The notes: a model not told the origin generated them from the sequence alone. Positions 1-11,870 are shown, counted from the first letter of the stretch. The stretch: DNA of 64,000 nt from Pictodentalium vernedei (GCA_031216915.1 CM062291.1:33360484-33424483), one strand, 5' to 3'. Translations and numbers: made by a program.

Positions 1-125
1 ATTTTTAGACAGAAATGTAGTCGATCGAATTGGACCAATGTGCTCCTCACTTCTTACTGTGTTTTGTAGCGAATTATAGCACGATTTTGCCGTGACTGCC
101 CTGTAGAAGATTTATGGGATAAACA

Positions 126-271
126 AAATAAATGTATAGTGTTTTGAAGTAAAAAACTTATTCTACTCATAGAATTAAGAATGAAACCGACTCGCCAGAG
201 ACTCGTCGGTTTCATTCTTAATCCTACTTGTAGAATAAATTTTTTACTTGAAAACACTATACGTTTATTCT
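126..271. repeat. Palindromic element with AT-rich arms
   Basis: Arms AATGTATAGTGTTTTGAAGT and its inverse near 250-271 flank an inner inverted repeat, GAATGAAACCGACTCG at about 180-195 against CGAGTCGGTTTCATTC-like sequence at about 207-222. The strand folds onto itself over about 140 bp. No coding content. Probably a hairpin MITE; no TSD was resolved. Confidence 0.7.
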
Positions 272-378
272 ATATTTTTTTTTCATGTTTAATGCACAGT
301 AAGCCAATATAAAAATATCATCATGGCAAAAATGATCATATCTAATTTATTTCATTCAGCTGGTGACTTATTTATCAT

Positions 379-627
379 TTAACTGGTACACTGCTGGAAG
401 CTCATATTTGGAAACTACTCTGAAGTGCTGGAGCTGCCACAAAAATGTTTCATATTCTCTGGAGGTACTTCGTTTTATCTTGGAAGCAAAATTATTTAGT
501 CTGTATGGATTTGCCTTGTTATAATTTATGGGAGAATACCCGTAGGCACTCTTCCATAAAATGTTACAAGGCAAAGACATGTGATCAATTTTGCCAAGCA
601 AAAATAATTCAGCACTCTACCAGTTAA
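379..627. mobile_element. TTAA hairpin MITE, family A
   Basis: TTAA at both ends, then AACTGGTA.A.TGCTGGAAG and the inverse CAGCACTCTACCAGTT. A central palindrome around 525-560 reads GGGAGAATACCC ... GGCACTCTTCC. The same layout is seen at 36899-37142, 39760-40009, 41829-42778 and in the nest at 46-48.4 kb. The TTAA target suggests piggyBac-type mobilisation (inference). Confidence 0.8.
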
Positions 628-833
628 TTACAAAAATGGTGGCCTTGACATGTATAATAACTTGATGCCAATTGAGTGCAAGTAAAAACATTCTTTTTTT
701 TAATCGTATTATCACATGTGCAGTTGTTACCCACAATACAGATTTATATTTAGGTGGTCTTACTTGTATTGTATTCGATCTTGTTGTTCTTAAAGAATAA
801 AACCAATAAATTAAAATTTTTAATGGTACAAAC

Positions 834-1144
834 CTTTACATGAGTCAGAGTTCTTATACTGCCAGCTGTTGAAGGTCGATCAAGAGACGTATCAGAAGGA
901 AAAACATCAAGAAGCTCTCTACTATTCCCATCTCTGCCGTTACCTGATTCTATATCTCTGCTGTCCACTTCTTTACATTCATCTGTATTCCGAGCCAATG
1001 TCAAATAATAACCACTGCCATAACGTTCTTTTAGAAACAAACTCGTACCAAGACAACAAAGTTTTCCATTGGATATTATGGCAATTCTATCTCCCAGAAC
1101 ATCTGCTTCATCCATATGATGTGTTGACAGAATGAGAGTTCGGC
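834..1144 (-). CDS. ABCA1-like: ABCA exon 12 of window (NBD1 H-loop and post-NBD1 linker)
   Basis: Acceptor GTTTTAAG at 1145. It encodes [20 protein letters not shown] with the switch histidine, [13 protein letters not shown] and GYYLTLARN, all as in ABCA1, and then an acidic, serine-rich stretch without clear family match, as expected for the linker to the second half. The donor is taken as AAAG|GTTTGT (exon end 834), but CAT|GTAAAG six nucleotides upstream is an equally possible in-frame donor. 311 nt, phase 1 in, phase 0 out. Confidence 0.92.
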
Positions 1145-1178
1145 CTTAAAACGGAAATAAATTGAACACATTTTAGCA

Positions 1179-1608
1179 CAGTGGAGCCCACTTAATTGGA
1201 TATCTCTTAATTGTATATCCCTGTTAATTGAAAATAATTTTCAAACACAAAACAATTTACCACACCTTCAGAACAAATTTGATCTGTTAATTGCATATGG
1301 GTTGTAGAGTAAACTCCTGTTAATTGTATATAAATTTTTGTAATATGTCGAAAAAATTACTGTGACACGCACCAAATTCCCCTTATTTATCAACCTTTTT
1401 GGCCTCACTACATCCAATACAGGCATTTATTCTATTATATCTTGTTTGACAGAGCACTATGAGCTCTGTCAAACAAGATATAATAGAATAAATGCTCAGT
1501 TTACCTCCAGAACACAGGAAACTGACCAAATCCCTGTTAATTGTATACTCCTGTTAATTGAATAATTTTCACTGGCAAAATGGATATTCAATTAAGAGGA
1601 TTCTACTG
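1179..1608. mobile_element. Pogo/Tc1-like MITE with perfect central hairpin
   Basis: Ends CAGTGGAGCCC... and ...GGATTCTACTG; subterminal CTTAATTGGATATC is repeated inverted. The centre (about 1423-1493) is a near-perfect palindrome of about 32-bp arms around GAGCACTATGAGCTC. A second full copy (23490-23917) is flanked by TA on both sides, the mark of Tc1/mariner-pogo transposons. No transposase is present. Confidence 0.8.
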
Positions 1609-1814
1609 TACAAGCGGTATTAACAAGACAAGTTAGTTATTTTTTGATGGATTATTAGTTCCAAATATACACAAAATGTTTTTTGGGGTTAGTCTCCAAA
1701 TGCCGTCAGGCTACAAATAATTAGCAGTTAGTCGTGAGTGTTGAGTTATAGTCTATATCAATATTGGCTACAGTTTGTGGAGGATTGTGACTGAAATACA
1801 TATACTTGGTGTCC

Positions 1815-2472
1815 TCCCACTAGACCAATTCCCTTTAGACCAATTCCCTTTAGGCCAATTCCCAAATGACCAATTCCCCTTAGAACAACTACATACTGTT
1901 ATTGATTAAGGGTTGATTAAGGATAATTAAGAAAACATTTATTTATTAAGCACTTTATCTGATAAAAAAAATAATAAAAAGAATCACAGCCTTTGAAAGT
2001 GTGTGATTACTATAACAATTGTTATGAAAAATCTGCCCAACATCTATAAAATATCAACAAGCCAGAAAATAAGCAGACTGTCATCTGCAAAATGAGGTCC
2101 CCAGCGGGTGAATTTAGTGATGCTACCCTGCACAGCAGGGTAGCATCACTAAATTTACCCTCAGTGAACCTCAATCTGAATCAGGGTCTTAAACATAAAC
2201 AGAAAGAGGTACCCAGAGAATAAACTGGCCCACTGTATGGGATAGCATCAGGAAATTTGCCCTGTGCGGACCTCATTCTGCAAATGATGTACTGCTTATT
2301 TTCAGGCTTGAATATCAATAACATTAAATACATTCATAAATATTTATAAATATATCAAATTATTGATATAGAAATATTTTAAAAGTAGGACACATCAGTT
2401 GGTCTAAGGGGAATTGGTCTTTTGGGAATTGGCCTCATGGAAATTGGTCTAAAGGGAATTGGTCTAGTGGGA
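1815..2472. mobile_element. Element with iterated termini (GACCAATTCCCTTTA)
   Basis: The left end carries four to five consecutive 15-18 bp iterons (GACCAATTCCCTTTA variants, 1821-1886). The right end (about 2396-2472) carries the same iterons inverted, so the TIRs begin TCCCACTAGACCAATTCCC. Terminal iterons are typical of transposase-binding arrays; the superfamily is not recognised. A family D palindromic element (2058-2310) sits inside it. Confidence 0.7.
2058..2310. mobile_element. Palindromic MITE, family D
   Basis: Ends CAAGCC.GAAAATAAGCAG and the inverse CTGCTTATTTTCAGGCTTG. An inner palindrome is centred on GATGCTACCCTGCACAGCAG followed by its inverse. Other copies: 17626-17878, 18203-18455 and a partial one at 45533-45669. 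Confidence 0.8.
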
Positions 2473-2552
2473 ATGAACTATATACTCTCCAATAATACAT
2501 CTACTTTTACCTGAAAATCTGTTCAGCGATACTATTTTGCACTTGGAGGAAC

Positions 2553-2767
2553 ATAAATTTATGCAAATTCTGCAGCTGAAAAAATATTATTTTTTCAAAA
2601 AATTTCAACAAAACCATATCATGTGACCCCTCTTTGGAACGAGCTCGTTGAGCTCGTTCCAATGAGGGGTCACATGATATAGTTTTGTTGAAATGTTTTG
2701 AAAAATTTAAAGAAATGATATTTAAAATAATATATTTTGATATCGTCTGCATTGGGTAAAGGGTTAA
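2553..2767. mobile_element. TTAA hairpin MITE, family B (left end degraded)
   Basis: The right end GGGTAAAGGGTTAA is intact and the left TIR is not recognisable. The core palindrome (about 2605-2695) has arms ACCATATCATGTGACCCCTC ... GGAACGAGCTC and the inverse. Confidence 0.75.
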
Positions 2768-3652
2768 TGATGGCAATAAGTAAGTATTAGGTGGATGACG
2801 AGAAGAAAGAAGAGAGTGATACTGAAAACTCAATGCAAACTAAGTCGTAAGCCGAGTTTCGTCAAAGTGGTAGAACAGATAGTTCACCTGTCTGAACGTC
2901 GCGGCTTCCCATTTGGGGAAGACGAGACGTTCAATAGCTGAAGTAGGATAAAAAGACACTAACAACATTTTTTAATTATTTGTTTTGGTTTAATAAATAG
3001 AGAAGTTATCATTTGATGAGTTGCGTATCGGTCAAATTAACCCTCTGTACTCTGTAACTTCACATCAGCCTCCGACCTTTGGTCTCAGGCTGATATGAAG
3101 TTGTCTCGGACTGATATCTCAACCGATATGAAACTAACCAAGTAAAGACCTCAAAGTATACTTATCCACACATACACAACCATACAACACTACAAACCAG
3201 CAGACCCGAATAATAAAAGAGAATCGTTCTGAAGACAAAGAAAAGCGAGACATGGTTCTAGGAAGTGAGGTTGGGGTAAGTCGCAACAAGGATTTTAGAA
3301 CCAAATAGTTATATTTCTGATTTGAAAACATTGGGTTTTTTTCAACAAAATACAGTGGTGTTAAATTAATAATTAAAACTATTTTCAGAACTGTTTTGTG
3401 GATAAACAAAAAAAGCCACTCTCCCTCATTATACAATTGATGGAAAATTGCCTAAAAAACAGAACCTTTTTTTATTAGTCCTAAACAAAAAAATTAATTA
3501 AAATAACATGAAAATAAGAATAAAACATTGTAATGGACATTTTGTTATTTATTTATTTGGGTTTAACAACACTTTTGCCAGCTAGGCTCACCTCGTGTCG
3601 GAAGGGCAATTTGTTGCAGTCATGATATACCCATAGATGCTGAAAAGTTATC
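2768..3652. other. Intron sequence with one 48-bp inverted repeat
   Basis: No exon or gene is visible. At 3056-3103 a short inverted repeat (AACTTCACATCAGCC and its inverse) surrounds ACCTTTGGTCT. The rest is AT-rich and unassigned; short reading frames here have no family features. Confidence 0.5.
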
Positions 3653-3892
3653 TTAACCCTTTACCCAACGAATCGCCCGCATCCGCCCGCGTAATATGCA
3701 AATTCAGCAACTGAAAAAATATTATTTTTCGAAAAATTTCAACAAAACCATATCATGTGACCCCTCTTTGGAACGAGCTCGTCGAGCTCGTTCCAAAGAG
3801 GGATCACATGATATGGTTTTGTTGAAATTTTTTGAAAAAATGGTAATTAAAATAATAAATTTTGAAATCGTCTGCGTTGGGTAAAGGGTTAA
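3653..3892. mobile_element. TTAA hairpin MITE, family B (complete)
   Basis: TTAA at 3653-3656 and 3889-3892; TIRs TTAACCCTTTACCCAACG and the inverse CGTTGGGTAAAGGGTTAA. A core palindrome of about 45-bp arms is centred near 3782, with GAACGAGCTCGTCGAGCTCG at its apex. This is the clearest complete copy. Other copies or pieces: 2553, 37555, 40974, 44408, 49003, 56608 and 58888. CCC after TTAA agrees with piggyBac-type ends (inference). Confidence 0.85.
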
Positions 3893-4105
3893 AAACCTTT
3901 AATAACTGTAACCAGAGAATTTTTACCCAATTAATAATAATAATAATGTTTTAAGTCTAAAATCCACATAGTGCTCTTTGACTTTACGTGCTACACTGTA
4001 ATGACGTAGTGTATGGGTTTCATCTCTATGTGGTCAAACAAAATGCTTGGCCAAATAGATATGTTTTCAAGTGGGACTTAAATTGTTTAATGGTCAGTTC
4101 CGTAT

Positions 4106-4712
4106 TTATATGACTTGGTAAGGAATTCCAGGCAACAGGTGCAGCAATTGAGAAAGCCCTATCACCAGCTGAGGCCAATTTTGCATTCTGTGTGACAAGG
4201 TTGTTGAGTGAGCAGAACGCAAGTTTCTCATTGGTGTGTACTGGGAGATCAGCTCAGAGAGGTACGACGGCGCTATTCCGTTTATGCATTTGTAGGTAAT
4301 CAGAATTGTTTTGTACCTTATCCTTTGCTCGATAGGAAGCAAGTGAAGGCTCATAAGTATTGTGGTAATTCGGCAGTATTTCCGATTTCGTGTGATAATT
4401 CTAGCCGCACAATTTTGGATATTCTGGAGCTTATGAATGAGAGCTTTTTTACAGTCGAAAAGTAACGAGTTGCAGTAGTAGTCTATGCGACTTGTTCAGC
4501 TGTTTGCAAATCGATGATTGGACGGATCTTGCATATTTCGCAGATGGAAAAAGGCCGCACGACAGACTTGTGTGACATGTTTGTCGGCGGTCAGATTTTC
4601 ATCCATGAAATATCCCAGATTGCGCACGACACTGTTTGGTGTAATTTCGTTACCCTCGATGACTAGTGGTGTTTTAGTGAAGGCCGACAATTCAACAACC
4701 ACAGTTGGTTAA
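4106..4712 (-). pseudogene. Non-LTR retrotransposon fragment (C-terminal reverse transcriptase region)
   Basis: Conceptual translation in shifting frames gives SVVRNLGYFMDENLTADKHV, then a run ending in LQNIQNCAARIITR, LLPIEQRIRYKTILITYKC and APSYLSELI..YTP.RNLRS. This is the usual order in the region after the catalytic core of L2/CR1-type LINEs. The catalytic part is missing and at least two frameshifts are present, so it is a dead 5'-truncated copy in the intron. Confidence 0.8.
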
Positions 4713-4717
4713 TGTTA

Positions 4718-6380
4718 ACAAGAGGCCTCAGGGGACTTGAGGGCACTCACCTGACATGGTAGCCAAAATATCAACCCAGGGAATTAATTCCAACAAGCTG
4801 CATCTGCCCCTCCTAAGAAAAGCTCACACCAAATATCCAAAGATCTGACCAGTGGATCTAAAACACGAAGATTTTTAAAGAATATTCCTCATATTGAACT
4901 AAGTAATAATTCGGGCTCCCACAGGGAGCCCAAATATGAACCCAGGCACTTGTCTTGAACAAACTTGAATCTCACCTCTGTAAGGATCCTGTATACCAAA
5001 TATCAAAAGATTCTGACTGCTGGATGTGAAGAAGATTTTTGAAGAATATTCCTCATATTGAACTAAGTTATAATTTGGGCTCCCACAGAGAGCCAAAATA
5101 TGAACCATGGGTCTTGGTTTGACTAAACTTGAATCTCACCCCCCTAAGGATGCTGCATACCAAATATCAAAACATTCTGACTGTTGGATCTGAAGAAGAA
5201 GATTTTTTAAAAAAATTCCTCATTTTGAACTAAGTTATAATTCAGGCTACCACAGTGAGCCCAAATATGAACCCAGGGACTTGGCTTTAACAAACTTGAA
5301 TCTCACATACCAAATATCAAACGTTCCAACTGCTGAATCTGAAGAAGAAGATTTTTAAAGAAAATTCCTCATTTTGAACTAAGTTATAATTCAGGCTCCC
5401 ACAGTGAGCCCAAATATGAACCCAGGGACTTGGCTTCAACAAACTTGAGTCTCACCCCACTAAGGATGCTGCATACCAAATACCAAAAGATTCTGATTGG
5501 TAGATCTGAAGAAGAAGATTTTTAAAGAATATTTCTCATACTGCACTAATTTAGACATTTGGGCGCCCATAGAGATCCCAAATATGGACCCAGGGATTTG
5601 ATTTCAATAAACCTGTGAAACAGTCTTCCAAAGATATTATATGTGAAATTTGAAAGCTTTTGGAGCAGTGGTTTGGGAGAAAAGTAGTCTTAAATGTTTT
5701 TCCCATTACCCACAATGTTAAAAAATGCTGACTCAGCACTTTTTCAAAGTCTCTAAAAAGTACCCATAACAAAACCGATAGCAATTTTTTTTTTACCATT
5801 CCATTCTGTTGGTCCTAAGGAAGTTTCACACCAAATAAGAATTCTCAGAGCCATGTAGTTTTGGAGATATGGGGGTTTTTAAATTTTTTCTATTTTTAGC
5901 TCCTGTGGTTCCCATAGGGCGATGGGAAAATTCTTTTGGGCATAAATTAAGTACTTATGACCCAATAAGCTCTCATATCAAATTTGGTTCAAATCCGCCT
6001 CTCGGTTTGAAAAATAGAAATTTTGGGTGGGGCCAAAATTCCTGTCCCTCCCATAACAAAGGCAAATATAGCTCGCCGAACTTCTCTTGAACAAATCTGA
6101 GTCTACACCTCAAATATCAAATATCAAGTCTCTGCTACTGCTGGTTCATGAGAAGAAGATTTTTTAAGATTTAAGCTCACTTTTTGGACGTGGCCCTACA
6201 GAGGGACAAGGCAACTTGATTTGAACAAAATCAAAATGTGATGTCATAACAAACTATTATCTCAAATTTTAATTAAATTGGTTCAGCAGATTGGGAGAAG
6301 ACGCAAACACCATGTTCACGGACGATAGACGGCGAGTGATCACAAGAGCTCCCCTGACTGAAAGTCAGGCAAGCTAAAAA
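4718..6380. mobile_element. Modular interspersed repeat (ACAAGAGGCC ... GAGCTAAAAA type)
   Basis: It begins ACAAGAGGCCTCAGGGGACT and ends GTCAGGCAAGCTAAAAA. The left two thirds are diverged tandem modules of about 165 bp, each with a small stem GGGCTCCCACA.GGAGCCC followed by AAATATGAACCCAGGGACTT. The right part is single copy. Copies sit at 15330-17543, 20369-21506, 32515-33482, 49909-51935, 52058-52890 and 61977-63752; the last one gives clean borders because it interrupts another repeat. Confidence 0.75.
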
Positions 6381-6500
6381 TATCAGACAGCATAAAGGTG
6401 AATATTACATACAAAACTTACTAAAACTGATGTTACAAAATAGAAAAATAAATAATACATAATGAATAGCGTTATTCTAATAAACAATATCAATGTCCAA

Positions 6501-6725
6501 TTAACCCTTGAAGGATTAGAAATATTTTTATACATTTTTGACACACAAAATCTGGTGGACTTCAAGTTATTTCTTGGCAAGTCTTGGCTGCCTACATAGG
6601 CAGCCAAGACTTGCCTAGAAACAACTGCCAAGGTTCTTATAATATAACTTGCGGGCATGTTGGGGCACCTGCAGTAAAATGTGATCGAAGTCCAAATTTG
6701 GCCTTTAAGAGTTTACAGGGTTTAA
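6501..6725. mobile_element. TTAA palindromic element, family E
   Basis: TTAACCCTTGAAGG at the left and a diverged inverse ending TTTAA at 6725. The centre (about 6572-6625) is a strong palindrome CAAGTCTTGGCTGCCT|ACAT|AGGCAGCCAAGACTTG. It ends 14 nt from the donor of exon 11. Related centres occur at 18040-18078, 22797-23007 and 36656-36902. Confidence 0.65.
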
Positions 6726-6739
6726 CTCGACTTTAATAC

Positions 6740-6877
6740 CTTCTCTAAATTTCAACAGTAACTCCCAAATTGATCTTCTTGCATGAGGATCAACACCTGC
6801 AGTTGGCTCATCTAAGATAACAGTTTTGGATCCACCAACAAATGCAATGGCTACTGACAGCTTTCTTTTCATTCCAC
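6740..6877 (-). CDS. ABCA1-like: ABCA exon 11 of window (NBD1 signature and Walker B)
   Basis: Acceptor CATTTTCAG at 6878, donor GAAG|GTATT at 6739. It encodes the rest of the signature [18 protein letters not shown], Walker [13 protein letters not shown] with the catalytic Glu and the D-loop, then [14 protein letters not shown]. 138 nt, phase 1 both sides. No active-site residue is missing. A TTAA element begins 14 nt into the downstream intron. Confidence 0.97.
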
Positions 6878-7011
6878 CTGAAAATGATACAAAAGATAAT
6901 ACATCCTACCCCTAGATCAGGTAATTATGTCATCGAACAAAGTCAATGCCTTCTTGAAATTCTGTTTCATCATTCTCCACACTGCTTTGCACACTATATT
7001 TGCACACTTGT

Positions 7012-8470
7012 TAGAGCTGTGCGGTATACCGAAACCGAGACCGTATACCGCGGTTTTAGCCAATACCGGCAAACCGAACCGACCTCGGACGAAATACTGT
7101 AATACCGGACGCGAACGGTATGAGAACAGACTGCACTTTATACTCACCCAGAATCACGGGTGTTTTAGTATTTTTACGAAATTACGAACGTACCGTATAT
7201 GTCCGTGTATAAGTCGCATCTTTTTGCTTGGAAAAACGGGACCAAAATTGGGGTGCGACTTATACAAAGGTAATTATTTTTCAGCAAGTTTTCAACAGTG
7301 ATATGAGGACTGAACGGACACCAGATCGGCCCATGTCGACGGTTTGTATCACAGCGATTCACCTGCTTTGAAAATTTGTTTATTTTATTTCACCTCTTTA
7401 TTTCTTATTTCTGTGTTGTGCATTAACTTGATCACAAAATAAAATTTAAACAAAAATAAATATAAAAAAAAATAAAATAAAAATAGGAGATTATACTCAA
7501 TGTGTTCTTGTTGATTTTTTTTTCTCGATGACCCGGTGAGTGGAGGGGTGGTGAACAATCGAAAATTCGAAACCGCATTCAATTAATTTCCTTCAAAATA
7601 ATTACGGTACCTGTTCATGTCTTCAACATCTCCAGTAATAATTCACAATAGAATATTCCATGGTTGTATATCTCAACATATTTTGGATATTGGTATGAGT
7701 TATTTACGAAATTCGCAAGGCAATCAAATTGTTTACACAGCACACCACATGCGTTTTTTAAGGGGAATTCCCTTTGAAGAAGATTAACAAGAATCATGCA
7801 GTTACTTCCCTTTTACTTTACATTCACACTTTCGGGAATTTCCGTCGCATCCCGACTTCATGACCTATTTGTTCGTACGTGCAATTCGTTTAAATGGCAT
7901 GGGAATAAAGCATTTTTCTTTGTAGTTTTACATTTGGATCTACCATTTGAATTCAACTTACCTCGTTCTTACCTGAACACATGCACCGGAGCATTCCTTC
8001 TTTTACTGGCATGAGTAATAACAAACACAGTTGACATATATCTTTTAATAAATACGATACACGAGTAATAACAAACACAGTTGACATATATCTTTTAATA
8101 AATACGACACATTATTGAATGTATCAATGAAGAATACAAACAAATATAATTTATAAATATACTGTAATCGGTCATCAAACATCCCTGTTCAGTCCACAAG
8201 ACTTCCAGACTGACAAAGCCAATATCTTGTAACAAATCCTCGTTTGAACTTTGAATGCTACAGTGTTCTATGTCCCAGTGGGACATAGAACATTGTAGGT
8301 CTGAGGCGACAAAATGTCTACTATAAGCTTATGACAGAAATTATCTGACTTTATTTCACTACGTTTTGAATCTCTCACTGAATACCGATACCGAAACCGT
8401 AACCGAGGTATTGCAGTAGAAAATACCGAAACCGATACCTAACTCAAAATACCGATACCGCACAGCTCTG
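7012..8470. mobile_element. Non-autonomous hAT element with 8-bp target duplication
   Basis: Flanked by ACACTTGT at 7004-7011 and 8471-8478. Ends TAGAGCTGTGCGGTATACCG and inverse CGGTATCGGTATTTTGA ... CCGCACAGCTCTG, subterminally rich in CCGAAACCG motifs. The 8-bp duplication and CAG-type ends fit hAT. 1459 bp with no transposase frame. It contains a 47-bp direct repeat (about 8012-8106) and a short hairpin (about 8260-8293). Confidence 0.85.
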
Positions 8471-8626
8471 ACACTTGTACTCTCTTTTTGAACATACCAT
8501 TTGTCATGCTGATACTTCTGCTTCCTTATAGATCAGCCCACATTTATTTTATCAAAAACATCCACTAACCTCTAAATGAGGGCTCAACTACATAATTGAT
8601 TTCAACCCCATGTCGGCAGTTTCTTA

Positions 8627-11600
8627 TCATATCCTCTATCAATAAAGAAAAAATCTACATCAAAAAACTTAAGGCCTCCAACGAACAGAACGTATTAAAT
8701 TACAAACACTATTGTAGAAACTTCAGCAAGGTAAAAAAGTAGTGCAAAACCATTTATCATAGAGATATCTTAAACGAAAATAGAAACAATATGCGAAGAA
8801 CATGGCAAATCTTAAATGAAGCTATAAATAAGGGAATACGCAAAAGGGGGTTGCCATCGTTTTTTATACAGGATGATATAGAAATAAAAGAAGCAAATAA
8901 CATAGCAAACGAATTCAACAATTTTTTTATCAGCATTGGAAAGGCTGTAACCGACCAGATTCAGAAACCAAACAAGTCCTATTTAGACTACATGAACACT
9001 AATATCTTTAACAACTTTTATCTGTTACCCACAGATCCCACAGAAGTCAGCCAAATAGTAAATAAAATGAAGCCCAAATTATCAAAAGACTGCGATGGTA
9101 TAACTAGTAGTCTTCTTAAACAAACAATAAACGAAGTATTGGATCCCCTCACACGTTATTAATAATTCTTTCATTAATGGCAAAGTACCTGATAGGATGA
9201 AGATTGCAAAAGTGATACCTATATTCAAAACAGGCGACGAGCATAGATTTACCAATTACAGACCTGTTAATATACTTCCTGCGTTTTCAAAAGTAGTGGA
9301 AAAGCTAATGGAAACGAGACTTACAAATTTTCTAAATAGATTCAATATTTTATACCCCCACCAGTACGGATTTAGGAAACGCCATAGCACCATTCACCCA
9401 ATCCTCCAACTTCTGAAAAGCACCGCAACAGAAAGCAATATACAGGATAAAAACAGCACTTTAGCACTGTTCTTGGATTTGTCAAAGGCCTTCGACACGA
9501 TAAATCACGAAATTCTATTATGTAAACTTGAAAAGTATGGTATCCGAGGCCTCGCGAATAATTGGTTCAGAAGTTACCTGTCTGACAGGCTTCAGTATGT
9601 TATGTACGAAGAACACAAATCAGATTCAGCGAAACAAAGCTGTGGAGTCCCACAGGGCTCAATTCTGGGCCCTGTACTCTTCCTTTTATATATCAACGAC
9701 ATTAGTAAATCAACATCACTCGATCTATTGTCGTTTGCGGATGATACCACGGTGCACTGCTCCGGTTCAGACGGGAATGCCATAACTCACTATTTCAACA
9801 ACGAAGTTCAAAAAATAGTTGAATGGTGCTCAGCGAACCAACTGCGGTTGAATGCTAAAAAAAACACTCATATTATATTTAACCCAAATAAAGGTAAGAA
9901 TGATAATTTCTGTCAAGAGATAAAAATAAATTATCAAAAGATAAGCAAAGTCGGGGGAAGTGAGACAGAAAAATCTCTAAAATTTCTTGGAATAAGCATT
10001 GATGAACACTTAACCTACAAAGCTCATATATCTAGGCTATGCACGAAAATAGCTGACGCAAATTATAACCTCAACAAAGTAAAACACATTCTCCCATGCA
10101 AAGTCCTGAAAACATTGTACTACGCCCTGGTTCATAGTCATCTGGTGTATGGGATTTTAGCATGGGACAATTCAAGAGCTGTTAATAAACTAGTTATCAT
10201 GCAAAAGCGCTCATTAAGAATAATAAATAACAAAAAGTACAATTCCCATACAGACCCCTTATTTAAGGAAAATAAAATACTCAAAGTAGATGACTTGTTC
10301 AAATTGCATGCATTACTGTTCGCGCATGACTGGCAAAATGGCAGATTACCAGCTTCTTTTAACGATACATTCAAGGTTACTGACAACCCACTCGGTAGGA
10401 CAACCCGGCAGTCAGGACATTTATACATAGAAAAAACATGTACACGAACCCTAGATAAACTTCATCTATACGCCATCCCGAAACTATGGAACGCTTTTGA
10501 CGACACAGTTTGAAATATCAGTAACAGGGCTACATTTAAGAAAACATTGACCTCAACATTCCTTTTGTCATATTCGACGTATGTCCGTTGCGATAATCCT
10601 TCCTGCCCAGACTATTAAATATTGATCATAGTGACACATTTGCAAATTAAACTAGAGGGTGGCCACCAAAGGGTGGCTGATTCTCCCGAAAAAAGCCTTG
10701 ATAGCCATTCCAACCTTATTCGCGACACACCCTCTGGTTGTGGGCAATAATAATACCAGGTATCATTAATATCCTTGAAGGCTGTAAGAAGTTATGGAGC
10801 GGACACGAATTCCGTCTACGCCCAGACGGACAGACAGACAGACGGACAGATGGACAACGTCACGGCTAGATTCCCACGAATTTTTTTCGGGGGAATAACA
10901 AATCCGCAATAGAAACATACTAGTCATGCGATATGTCTTAATCTTACACCCTCGTCCAATGCAACCTGCAGAGTTTTTCCCTCTAGTTGCCCCACTAACC
11001 TCGTGTAGAGACACACACGGTTAAGAAGCTCCAAACAATACTCTTGAGGAACAAATTTGCATTTCGGAACACGTATTTAAGCAAGTGCTTGGTCAAGTCG
11101 GTCGGCTAATCATGGGAAGTCGCATGCGGTGAACTGACCGACACCTAAATGCTGTCAGCTAGTTTACTGCATTCGACTCCCATGGTGTGCCCACCGATAT
11201 TGACCCCTCGTCCAATTATAAAGATCATGATCTTTCTAGTTGGAACGATATTATCCACTCGATTTGACTGATTGTGTCTCTTGAACTTTATGCGGAGCAA
11301 TGATGGTAATTTAGCAAGTAGGTTGCTCTCTGCGGACTCTGCCTAAACAGAAACACCACCCTCCCGCTGGCTTTTTATCCTAGCTTCTCACACTTCAACG
11401 TAATTTCGACCCAAGGAATGGAAAAAACACCATCCCTATCATAGACCGGATAAATCGCCCCATGTTTACTCATCTAGTCACAGTCTGTTCGCAAGTTCTG
11501 TTTCCTTTAGGGGGTGGCAGGTAGACAGCCAATCTGGCTATGCCACTTCCCACGGTATGCTATTTGTTACTCATGTATAATCTTTTTTTTGTTTACATCA

Positions 11601-11638
11601 TACATATATGTATATCGTGAATAAAGAATCTGAATCTG
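8627..11638 (+). mobile_element. 5'-truncated non-LTR retrotransposon with 3' tail
   Basis: The body holds the decayed reverse transcriptase frame (8629-10618), then about 1 kb of non-coding 3' region. It ends in AATAAAGAATCTGAATCTGA, a short repeat tail typical of LINEs without poly(A). No endonuclease frame is present. No target duplication was found. The 3' region includes a GACAGACAGACGGACAGATG stretch at about 10828-10855 that may be a separate insertion. Confidence 0.8.
8629..10618 (+). pseudogene. Reverse transcriptase ORF of a Jockey/CR1-like LINE, disabled
   Basis: Motifs in order: NYRPVNILPAFSKVVEKLM, QYGFRKRHSTIHPI, LALFLDLSKAFDTINHEILL, CGVPQGSILGPVLFLLYIND, and the catalytic FADDTTVH. 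Then follow LKFLGISIDEHLTYKAHI and the C-terminal LQ-like KRSLRIINNKKYNSHTDPLF. Three lesions are seen: an in-frame TAG at 8740, a frameshift near 9150 between two long open segments (8791-9162 and 9197-10513), and TGA at 10511. After that TGA the family-like NISNRATFKKTLTS continues to TAA near 10618. Clade assignment is from pattern memory. Confidence 0.85.
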
Positions 11639-11701
11639 ACCCCATATATTTCCATATTCATCTGAAGAATGGTTCTGGGACTTTGCAGAACAGTTTTATC
11701 T

Positions 11702-11870
11702 TTAACCCTTTACCTAACATGAAAAGCAGAAGACACTTGCAAATACAATTCTTGAATAACTAATTTTTTCCATTTTTTGAGACAAAAAATGAAAATATAA
11801 TGAAAATTAATTAGCGATTTTTTAGAATAGCGCTGGCTGGTTTTGGATGTTACAGTGGGTAAATGGTTAA
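11702..11870. mobile_element. TTAA MITE, family B2 (core deleted)
   Basis: TTAACCCTTTACCTAACATG AAAAGCAGA at the left and TGGGTAAATGGTTAA at the right; the central palindrome found in the other B2 copies (21888-22132, 46392-46633) is absent. Confidence 0.75.

Noticed and set aside
3041..3110. Regulatory stem-loop near 3.08 kb
   Set aside because: A short imperfect inverted repeat without neighbours to support a role; most likely a MITE remnant.
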